Virus record (IMG/VR): IMGVR_UViG_3300032342_000049
Location: 1-28,365 of that record
Reading direction: 5' to 3' (one strand)
From: a virus
Length of the DNA stretch: 28,365 nucleotides
A model generated the notes under the pieces. That model saw only the letters and a program-made list of their open reading frames with translations, made no database searches and was not told the DNA's origin. The position numbers and the translations under genes are program-made. Positions within the stretch are counted from its first letter, which is position 1. Every line of letters begins with the position of its first letter. This document shows positions 22,181 to 28,031 of this stretch, piece by piece.

Positions 22181-22204
22181 AATCGTTACAAAATATGTTA
22201 TACT
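22181..22204 (+). promoter_or_regulatory. promoter-like element, copy 2
   Basis: Reads AATCGTTACA, then AAATATG, then TTATACT. It differs from copy 1 (7094-7117) at two positions only. The extended -10 here is TG-T-TATACT (22196-22204). It lies just after a strong hairpin and 19 bases before the ATG at 22224. The similarity continues downstream of the core (ATAG near the ribosome binding site), giving a very short leader in both cases. Confidence 0.65.
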
Positions 22205-22223
22205 TGTATAGAGGTAGAAAAAG

Positions 22224-22589
22224 ATGAATATGGCACTTAAAGAAATAGTAGGTGGATTATTAATTATAACATCTATTTTCGATGCTATAAAATATTCTTT
22301 GCAAGCAGCTAAAATTCGAAAAACTAAAACTGCTAAATCCCAAAGTAGAAAATTTATTAATTTTGCTATTTTAAATGACGTAGTAAAATTAGGATATGGA
22401 TATGTTATTATAGATTGGTTTATTATTATTTCTTCATTATTAGCTATAGGATGTATGTTAGATTTGTGGTATACTACTTATATTTATTATCCTTATAGAT
22501 GCAGAGGTCTAACGGGTTTTAAGAAACCGAATATATTATTTTATTTAATAAATAGTATCTTACCCAATTCAATTAGGAAAAGATTGTAA
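22224..22589 (+). CDS. membrane protein, possibly PQ-loop (SemiSWEET-like), 121 aa
   Basis: First gene after promoter-like copy 2 (RBS GAGG). Hydrophobic segments are seen at about 5-25, 43-58 and 62-85. SLQAAKIRKTKTAKSQSRKFINFAI is split here as SLQAAKIRKTKTAK and SQSRKFINFAI; the 'Gln-x-x-Lys-x-x-Lys-Thr-Lys-x-Ser' loop between helices 1 and 2 recalls PQ-loop transporters, which use a short three-helix bundle. There is no clear PQ pair, so this is a tentative reading. It may also be a small inner-membrane protein of unknown role. Confidence 0.55.
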   Translation: MNMALKEIVGGLLIITSIFDAIKYSLQAAKIRKTKTAKSQSRKFINFAILNDVVKLGYGYVIIDWFIIISSLLAIGCMLDLWYTTYIYYPYRCRGLTGFKKPNILFYLINSILPNSIRKRL

Positions 22590-22601
22590 CAAGGAGACCA
22601 A

Positions 22602-22898
22602 ATGCAAATAACTTACTGTGATTTTTGTATGGCACCATTAAAAGAGCATGATTATTACATGATGTATGTTACTACACCCGTAGGAGATTCTACTAGCGAA
22701 ATAAAAGATTATAACGATTATATGGAAAAGATATCACGTGAAGTAAAACAAATCTGTCCTGGTTGTAAAGATATTTTTGATAAAATGTTTGAATTAAAAT
22801 TAAAAAAACTATCTGAACTAGCAGAAGAAATTGATGGAATTTATAAGTTACCTTCTAAAAAGAATCCAAAAGAAAGAAAAAATGAAAAAGAAAAGTAA
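22602..22898 (+). CDS. zinc-finger protein, 98 aa
   Basis: CDFC at residues 6-9 and CPGC at 52-55 make one zinc site with a long inserted loop. The C-terminus is highly charged (KKLSELAEEIDGIYKLPSKK and then KERKNEKEK). RBS AAGGAGACCAAATG is strong. The long Lys tail is typical of nucleic-acid or ribosome-interacting proteins. Function unknown. Overlaps the next gene by 17 bases. Confidence 0.65.
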   Translation: MQITYCDFCMAPLKEHDYYMMYVTTPVGDSTSEIKDYNDYMEKISREVKQICPGCKDIFDKMFELKLKKLSELAEEIDGIYKLPSKKNPKERKNEKEK

Positions 22899-23130
22899 TT
22901 TAAAAAGTATCTGTTGTAATAAAGAAGTAAGAGTTGAAGGTATGAACGATTTTAATAAACAATGTACAATGTATCATGTTTGTACTTATTGTAACAAACC
23001 TTGTGATGTTACAGTTAAAGTAAGAAAAATATGGACAATCAATCCTTCTACTAAAGTTAAAGGAGACGAACGTGGCAAACAAAAAAGAAAAGAAATCGAA
23101 AAGGAAATTAGAGAAATTGGTAGTGCGTAA
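22882..23130 (+). CDS. small Cys-rich protein, 82 aa
   Basis: I place the start at 22882, within the end of the previous gene (AAGAAAGAAAAAATG); an upstream ATG at 22831 would overlap it by 68 bases. Residues MKKKSNLKSICCNKEVRVEGM are followed by HVCTYCNKPCDV, so CC at about 10-11 and CTYC at about 33-36 form a zinc ribbon. The C-terminus is charged (KQKRKEIEKEIREIG). The distal part overlaps a second ORF with a GTG start. Confidence 0.6.
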   Translation: MKKKSNLKSICCNKEVRVEGMNDFNKQCTMYHVCTYCNKPCDVTVKVRKIWTINPSTKVKGDERGKQKRKEIEKEIREIGSA

Positions 23131-23215
23131 AATTTTATGGGATAATACCTATGGCGAGATGCCCACAATGCATGCTCTCGGTTCCACAGGTCATCCTTCC
23201 GAAAGAGATTATTAA
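23072..23215 (+). CDS. possible 47-residue protein with GTG start
   Basis: GTG at 23072 follows AGGAGA (23061-23066). The product MANKKEKKSKRKLEKLV is basic and is followed by RKILWDNTYGEMPTM and HALGSTGHPSERDY, which reads like a real protein rather than a frame shadow. It fills the otherwise empty space 23131-23217 up to the SbcD gene. It overlaps the previous ORF by 59 bases. Function unknown. Confidence 0.5.
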   Translation: MANKKEKKSKRKLEKLVVRKILWDNTYGEMPTMHALGSTGHPSERDY

Positions 23216-23217
23216 AG

Positions 23218-23844
23218 ATGAATAATATTCTGTTATTTTCAGACCTTCATATTACACAATCCTCACTTAAAGAATGTGCCTTGATTCTTGAAGAAATCGG
23301 CATGTTGGCAAATAAGTATAATGTCGATACTTTAATTAATCTTGGAGACACCTTTGATTCTCTCAAACCTACATCCGCAGAATTAGATGTCTTTGCTACC
23401 TTTATTAGAAGACTCAATAAAAAAATTATAATACTGGCAGCAAATTCCCACGAATCTACTACTCAAGAAGAATCAATATTAAATCATTATGGTATACTTT
23501 CTAATAATGTACAAGTAGTCAAAGAATATAAAGATGGTAATCATCTTTATTGCGGACATTTTTCAATTAAAGAATCTAAAAGTAATTACGATGCCAAACT
23601 TTCTAAAGAAGAATTTAAAAATTATTTATATGTTTTTTTGGGACATATTCATAGTTATCAGTTAATTCCAAAAAATATTGTGCATTTGGGAAGTTGCAGG
23701 TATGTTAATTTTGATGAAGCCGAAGATAAGGCAAAAATCGTGGCTCTTATTACAGACTACGGAACCGAGACTGAAAAAGTGCATTTTATGAAACTCAAAA
23801 CACCAATAAAAATGATAGAGATAATATTAAAAAATGAAAACTAA
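23218..23844 (+). CDS. SbcD/Mre11-type nuclease, N-terminal phosphoesterase part
   Basis: 208 residues with the calcineurin-like metallophosphoesterase motifs: FSDLHI (D9, H11), NLGDTFDS (D44), AANSHES (N76, H78), CGHFSI (H114) and LGHIHSYQ (H143, H145). This is the nuclease that, with SbcC/gp46, processes DNA ends. Intact phage gp47 and SbcD proteins run about 330-400 residues and continue with a capping domain. Here the frame ends after TPIKMIEI, and an HNH gene follows; a cap-like segment occurs in the ORF at 24432. I read this as the N-terminal half of a split gene. Confidence 0.85.
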   Translation: MNNILLFSDLHITQSSLKECALILEEIGMLANKYNVDTLINLGDTFDSLKPTSAELDVFATFIRRLNKKIIILAANSHESTTQEESILNHYGILSNNVQVVKEYKDGNHLYCGHFSIKESKSNYDAKLSKEEFKNYLYVFLGHIHSYQLIPKNIVHLGSCRYVNFDEAEDKAKIVALITDYGTETEKVHFMKLKTPIKMIEIILKNEN

Positions 23845-24421
23845 AATTTGTAGTAGATGTAAAATAGAATTACCTATAACCGATTTTTGTAAAGGTAATG
23901 ATAAAGACGATTTAAATTACCACTGTAAAAATTGTCAAAATAAATATTATAAAATACATCATAAACCGATAATTAAAAAAAAGAAGATTTGTTTAATTTG
24001 TAAAAAAGATTTTATTCCACCTGGTAATCATCAAAAATTTTGTTCTAAAGAATGTGGATTAATTGGGAATAAAAAACAAAGAAAAAATCATAGATTGACT
24101 CCCAATGTAATTTTATCTATAATAAAACAAAATATAATCAGAAGGAATATCGAATTAAATATAACAAAAGAAGATTTTATTAATTGGTATAATTCTCAAG
24201 TCAAAACTTGTCATTATTGTAAAAGAACTTTAGAAGAAATAAATTGTGATATAAAAGAAAAAAGATGTAAAAATAGATTATCAATAGATAGAAAAAATAA
24301 TAACAAGGGATATGTATTAAATAATATAGTATTAGCTTGTTATAGGTGTAATACAATTAAGGGGGAATATTTTACGGAGCAAGAAATGTTACGAATAGGT
24401 AAAACAATTTATCAAAAATAG
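23834..24421 (+). CDS. HNH homing endonuclease within split sbcD
   Basis: 195 residues. CSRC, CKNC, CLICKKDF and CSKEC ribbons lead to the HNH core CHYCKRTLEEINCD, then SIDRKNNNKGY (D, N), and NNIVLACYRCNTIKGEYF. This is the HNH-type endonuclease common in phages as an intron- or free-standing mobile element. It starts inside the last 11 bases of the SbcD N-terminal gene (ATGAAAACTAA). It separates the SbcD nuclease from the putative cap domain. Confidence 0.85.
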   Translation: MKTKICSRCKIELPITDFCKGNDKDDLNYHCKNCQNKYYKIHHKPIIKKKKICLICKKDFIPPGNHQKFCSKECGLIGNKKQRKNHRLTPNVILSIIKQNIIRRNIELNITKEDFINWYNSQVKTCHYCKRTLEEINCDIKEKRCKNRLSIDRKNNNKGYVLNNIVLACYRCNTIKGEYFTEQEMLRIGKTIYQK

Positions 24422-24431
24422 AGGTAACTAA

Positions 24432-24833
24432 ATGCAAGACAACAACTTAGAACAAAATAGGCAAAATTCCAATAGTAAAGATGATACCCTATCTAAAGAT
24501 AATTGCTCTATGGGGCTAAAACAGGGCAAAAATGCCTTAAATTTAGGTCAATGTCAGACTTATTTAGACAAATTAGACCCAAATACTAAAGTAAAGGTTA
24601 AAATCTTGGATTTCGAATCCTTCAGACAGTTCCTTCCTCTGTGTCATAAATATAGTTCAAAATTCGAAGTATTTAAATATTCTACAGAGTTCAATGTGGT
24701 TTCGGATTTAGTACCGACAAGTGCGAAAACTGAAATGAATAGTTTTAAAGAATCTTTTACTAATTGGCTCAAGAATCAAAAAATAGATATAAAAATTATG
24801 GAGATACTAAAGAAAGAAATAGACAATGATTAA
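24432..24833 (+). CDS. probable C-terminal (cap) part of split SbcD
   Basis: 133 residues. From residue 37 on, LNLGQCQTYLDKLDPNTKV and KILDFESFRQFLPLCHKYS, then KFEVFKYSTEF and NWLKNQKID, read like the capping domain that follows the phosphoesterase in SbcD/gp47. The first 36 residues are rich in Asn, Gln, Ser and Lys and look like unrelated sequence. RBS AGAGGTAACTAAATG gives its own start. It lies directly after the HNH gene and before SbcC with one small gene between. A search or structure prediction would settle the assignment. Confidence 0.6.
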   Translation: MQDNNLEQNRQNSNSKDDTLSKDNCSMGLKQGKNALNLGQCQTYLDKLDPNTKVKVKILDFESFRQFLPLCHKYSSKFEVFKYSTEFNVVSDLVPTSAKTEMNSFKESFTNWLKNQKIDIKIMEILKKEIDND

Positions 24834-25101
24834 AATAAAATTCGTAAAAGATGTTTGGCAGAAAAATGATTTTATGGGAGTTTATGATTATTTAAATAAT
24901 ACTATTAGAATTCAAAATAAATTATCTTTAAAAGATAAAATAGATACCATTCTACATGAGTTTGGGCATTACTTTATTTATAAATTAAAATTAGATAAAA
25001 ATTGTAATTATGTATATGATATTATTTGTGGATTACTTGATAACAGATATAAAAATAAAAGAAAACACTTTAAATTCTTAACTAACTATTATTATAAATA
25101 A
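24826..25101 (+). CDS. mini HExxH zinc metallopeptidase, 91 aa
   Basis: IDTILHEFGHYFIY contains HEFGH at 44-48, the gluzincin HExxH zinc motif with the catalytic Glu. The third ligand is not obvious, but an acidic patch (YVYDIICG) follows about 20 residues later. The product is small, with basic C-terminal KNKRKHFKFLTNYYYK. It overlaps the upstream gene by 8 bases and is followed by SbcC after one base. It may be a small minigluzincin-type or ImmA-like peptidase; substrate unknown. Confidence 0.65.
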   Translation: MIKIKFVKDVWQKNDFMGVYDYLNNTIRIQNKLSLKDKIDTILHEFGHYFIYKLKLDKNCNYVYDIICGLLDNRYKNKRKHFKFLTNYYYK

Positions 25102-25102
25102 A

Positions 25103-26569
25103 ATGATAATTAAATCCTTAAAGATTACTAATCTACAACTTTTTAAATCGGTTGAAACTACTTTTGAGAAAATAAATATTATATCAGGAAGAAATTTAGA
25201 CAATCAAAACGAAAGTGGTAATGGTAGTGGGAAATCTACTTTAGTGTTAAGAGCAATTTTGTTTGCATTATATGGTTATTGTGAAGAAGGACTTACACTT
25301 AAAGATTTAATTAGAATAGGAGAAAAGGAAACGAGTATTACAGTTGTAATACAAAAAGGTAACGATACATTTAAAATAATAAGGAAGATACCCAGCGAGT
25401 TACAAGTTTTTCTAAATGATAAAGAAGTTCAAGCCAATACTGCAACTATTAAACAGCAATTTATTAATGAACATTTCGGAGATGTTAATTTCTTTAGGCA
25501 ATATAGATGTGTAGATTTAAAGAATGGGATAAATGTTCTAGATTTAGGTATTGTTTCTTTAAGAAAGACATTAATGGGATTTATAGAAGGTATTTTTACA
25601 AATATTAGAACTCAACTTTTAACTAAAAAGGTAGAAAGAGAAAGATATTCGGTAGATAAGAAATTATATAAGCATTATCTTTCTATAAAGCGATTAGACC
25701 TATTAAATGCTTCATTAGATGAGATAAAGAATGATTATGATAGATTTGAAAAAGATAAGAATACCCAGCAAGGAATTATAGGGCAGATTAAATCTGAAAT
25801 CTCAAGTAGAGAAAAGATTATTAATTACAAACAACAAGAAATGAAAAAGGTAGATGAAGGTATATGTCCAGTTTTAAAAACAAAATGTGAGAAAATTGCT
25901 CCTAAGAATAAACCCAATATTTTAGGATTAACTAAAGAAATAGACTTATTAAAAGAAGAGATAATTAACTATAAAAAACAGTTAGAATCCGAACAAGAAT
26001 CTATAGGATATTATGACGATACTCTGTCAGTTCTGCGGAATAAGGAGAACAAAGCAAGAGAAAAACTACTAAGATTGAAGGGTGCTTTCCAATTTAAGGA
26101 TTATAAATACACAAAATATGATATACTTATATATGATGAGGCTATAAAGGTCTTAGATTCGTTTGCTGGGGAATATATAAAGGAATGGCTATCTTCTTTG
26201 CAGATTATTATAAATAATCTTTTACAACCTATTAATATCTCTGTAGAATTTAGTGCTGATAAAGATTTTCTTAAAGTAAAGGATAATGAACAGATACTTA
26301 AATATGACCAATTATCAACCGGCCAAAGATGCTTTCTTTCGGTTATTTTTAAACTAGCAATTCTAATGCAGCAGAATAAGACAGGTATTGTTATTATGGA
26401 TGATTCTTTAAATAATTTAGATAGTATTAATTTTAAAAATTTAATAGAAATTTGTAAAACACTTCCTTTTCAAATTATAGCGGTATATCAATCAAGAGTT
26501 GAGCTTGAAGAAGTTAAACAGTTTATAGTTACTAGAGAGAAAGGCATTAGTAATGTTCAAGTGTCCTAG
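25103..26569 (+). CDS. SbcC/Rad50-type ATPase (gp46-like)
   Basis: 488 residues. SGNGSGKST (38-46) is Walker A. A coiled coil runs from about 175 to 330, interrupted by ICPVLKTKCEKI (C255 and C262), in place of the CPxC zinc hook. LSTGQR (404-409) is the ABC signature and IVIMDDSLNNLD (429-440) is Walker B plus D-loop. The protein works with SbcD/gp47 to open and resect DNA ends for UvsX. The short coiled coil suits phage versions. Its partner is split just upstream. A promoter-like half-site lies at 26111 within this gene. Confidence 0.87.
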   Translation: MIIKSLKITNLQLFKSVETTFEKINIISGRNLDNQNESGNGSGKSTLVLRAILFALYGYCEEGLTLKDLIRIGEKETSITVVIQKGNDTFKIIRKIPSELQVFLNDKEVQANTATIKQQFINEHFGDVNFFRQYRCVDLKNGINVLDLGIVSLRKTLMGFIEGIFTNIRTQLLTKKVERERYSVDKKLYKHYLSIKRLDLLNASLDEIKNDYDRFEKDKNTQQGIIGQIKSEISSREKIINYKQQEMKKVDEGICPVLKTKCEKIAPKNKPNILGLTKEIDLLKEEIINYKKQLESEQESIGYYDDTLSVLRNKENKAREKLLRLKGAFQFKDYKYTKYDILIYDEAIKVLDSFAGEYIKEWLSSLQIIINNLLQPINISVEFSADKDFLKVKDNEQILKYDQLSTGQRCFLSVIFKLAILMQQNKTGIVIMDDSLNNLDSINFKNLIEICKTLPFQIIAVYQSRVELEEVKQFIVTREKGISNVQVS

Positions 26570-26807
26570 AAAAAATAAAAATTGTAAACCTTGTTTAATA
26601 TATCAGTGTAAGGGTAGTAATTTTATTTGTTCTGGAGTAAATAAAAAACCTACAAAATATAAGAAAGATTATATTACTTTATGTTTAAAAGGACAATTAG
26701 CAAATAGGTCAATAGAAATGACTGTAGAGGAAGCTTGTTTTATTGCCTCTGCCATAATGGGTACCGCAGGTAATTTAGCACCTTCTATTATAAAGGAACC
26801 GAAATAA
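26553..26807 (+). CDS. Cys-rich small protein, 84 aa
   Basis: Starts inside the end of SbcC (frame shifted), MFKCPRKNKNCKPCLIYQC then SNFICSG: Cys at 4, 11, 14, 19 and 26, a possible treble-clef or zinc knob, followed by a helical part (MTVEEACFIASAIMGTAGNL). No clear family. It is chained by a one-base overlap to the next gene. Confidence 0.65.
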   Translation: MFKCPRKNKNCKPCLIYQCKGSNFICSGVNKKPTKYKKDYITLCLKGQLANRSIEMTVEEACFIASAIMGTAGNLAPSIIKEPK

Positions 26808-27034
26808 TGACTCATTCACATAGAACTCAGAAGTCGCAAGTTAAAAAAGTAAATACTCGTAAAACTGAAGAAAAAATTTTAACAGGAGTTAATGTTAGGG
26901 GTATAGCAGATGCGTTTATTTTATCTATAGAAGATAGATACATGACATACAGAGATTTCAAAAGAATACAAGAAATATTAGATAGAAAGTATTGGAAACC
27001 TGATTGGGTACCAGAGAAGAGGATAAATGCTTAA
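26807..27034 (+). CDS. hypothetical basic protein, 75 aa
   Basis: Begins MTHSHRTQKSQVKKVNTRKT, a basic unstructured start, followed by helices (NVRGIADAFILSIEDRY, MTYRDFKRIQEILDRKYW) and an aromatic PDWVPEKRINA end. Nothing catalytic or membrane-bound. The product could bind nucleic acid by charge. It overlaps the next gene by 8 bases. Confidence 0.6.
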   Translation: MTHSHRTQKSQVKKVNTRKTEEKILTGVNVRGIADAFILSIEDRYMTYRDFKRIQEILDRKYWKPDWVPEKRINA

Positions 27035-27458
27035 ATATTGTATTTTTACTGTAATTTTAGCTATTATAACAGCCCTGTGGGAAATTCAGGTAGAAGGAAA
27101 ATGGGGTTGGGCAAAACTTCTACCTACCTTTCGTATTAATGTTTTTTTTAGAAAATTATTAGGTGGAAAAGCATTGACTGGTTATCACATTTTTTTATTG
27201 TTATTATTTATAACTGTATTTCATGGTTTATTTATTAATGAATTGGGAACTTGGAAAATAGAAAGTACTATATTTGGAATGGTATCTTGGTTTTTTGTTA
27301 TTGAAGATGTATTGTGGTTTATTTTTAATCCTCACTATACTTGGAAAAGATTTCGGAAAAAAACAATAGAATGGCATAATAGATGGTTTTTAGGATTACC
27401 AATTACTTATTGGTGGGGAATGATTGTTGGTACAGTTTTATTATTAGGAGGAAAATAG
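27027..27458 (+). CDS. multi-pass membrane protein, 143 aa, Trp-rich
   Basis: Four hydrophobic segments are visible, at about 2-17, 50-70, 82-103 and 123-140. Conserved-looking blocks WEIQVEGKWGWAKLLPTFR, GGKALTGYH, IEDVLWFIFNPHY and WHNRWFLGLPITYWWG contain many Trp, His and Glu. I recall a broadly distributed bacterial and archaeal hypothetical family with WEIQ-EGK, TGYH, EDxLWF and NPHY blocks, but cannot verify it. The Glu/His pattern in the membrane suggests a metal or enzymatic site. RBS is weak and the ATG overlaps the preceding gene by 8 bases. Confidence 0.65.
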   Translation: MLKYCIFTVILAIITALWEIQVEGKWGWAKLLPTFRINVFFRKLLGGKALTGYHIFLLLLFITVFHGLFINELGTWKIESTIFGMVSWFFVIEDVLWFIFNPHYTWKRFRKKTIEWHNRWFLGLPITYWWGMIVGTVLLLGGK

Positions 27459-27460
27459 TA

Positions 27461-27568
27461 ATGTTAGTATATTTATTAATGATAATTTGTATAATAGGAC
27501 TTACAATAGTAGTTTTATGTCTATCAGAAGTTCTTTCTGAAGAATATAAAGGAGATAAGAATGATTAA
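27461..27568 (+). CDS. 35-residue membrane peptide
   Basis: Start at 27461, the codon with AGGAGGAAAATAGTAATG upstream. The product is one hydrophobic helix (about 2-23) followed by an acidic tail (SEEYKGDKND). It overlaps the deformylase gene by 8 bases. Could be a holin-like or regulatory microprotein, or a simple membrane anchor; unknown. Confidence 0.6.
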   Translation: MLVYLLMIICIIGLTIVVLCLSEVLSEEYKGDKND

Positions 27569-28031
27569 ACCGATTATAACTAATATAAAAGAACTTCGGA
27601 AACCCTGTCTGGAAGTTACTAAAGAAGATGATATTAAATCTATTGTTCAGGACTTAAAAGATACATTAGAATCAAAAAAGTGTGTTGGACTTACAGCAAA
27701 TCAAATAGGATTTAATAAAAAAATTTCTTACATAAAGATACCCAAAACTATTGATAAAAATAAACAGGTACAATACGGTGAATACGTTCTTATTAATGCT
27801 AAAATTATAGAAAAAGAAAGACTCATTAAAGTTAAAGGAGAATCCTGTATGAGTTTTCCTGGGATTGATGTTATTACTCGTAGATATGTTTTTTGTATTG
27901 TGCAGTATTATAATGAAAAAATGGAATTACAAACAGGAGCCTTTCAAGACCTAGAATCTATATGCGTACAGCATGAACTAGACCATCAAAACGGTATAAC
28001 TATCTTTCAAAGAAAGTGGGTGTCCAAATGA
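27561..28031 (+). CDS. def: peptide deformylase
   Basis: 156 residues with all three deformylase motifs: GLTANQIG (43-50, family GxGLAAxQ), ESCMSFPG (94-101, with metal ligand C96) and QHELDH (137-142, HExxH zinc or iron site). It removes the formyl group from nascent proteins at the ribosome exit. Phage deformylases are known from marine phages and cyanophages and are usually shorter than host ones, as here. With the bS21 homologue it suggests the phage supplies parts of host translation. RBS AAAGGAGATAAGAATG. Its TGA overlaps the M50 gene. Confidence 0.88.
   Translation: MIKPIITNIKELRKPCLEVTKEDDIKSIVQDLKDTLESKKCVGLTANQIGFNKKISYIKIPKTIDKNKQVQYGEYVLINAKIIEKERLIKVKGESCMSFPGIDVITRRYVFCIVQYYNEKMELQTGAFQDLESICVQHELDHQNGITIFQRKWVSK

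Noticed and set aside
22831-22881. Start at 22831 for the Cys-rich ORF
   Set aside because: It would overlap the preceding zinc-finger gene by 68 bases, whereas 22882 overlaps by 17 and opens at the basic, Cys-containing protein.
1458-23168. Minus-strand open frames (for example around 1458-1640, 3716-3910, 4150-4395, 10444-10632, 13599-13793, 18344-18529, 21401-21682 and 22900-23168)
   Set aside because: They lie opposite well-supported + strand genes, have unlikely composition (Phe/Ser/Ile-rich) and no binding sites; treated as shadows.
23487-23500. TATGGTATACT string in sbcD as another promoter
   Set aside because: Only the -10-like core matches; the upstream conserved block is missing and it lies inside a coding region.
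23834-24540. Group I intron carrying the HNH in sbcD
   Set aside because: Too little non-coding sequence surrounds the HNH for the group I core, and both sbcD pieces have usable starts and stops; free-standing gene splitting is simpler. Splicing was not excluded.
27383-27460. Start at 27383 for the 35-residue membrane peptide
   Set aside because: The upstream part is a shadow of the Trp-rich membrane protein; AGGAGG supports 27461.
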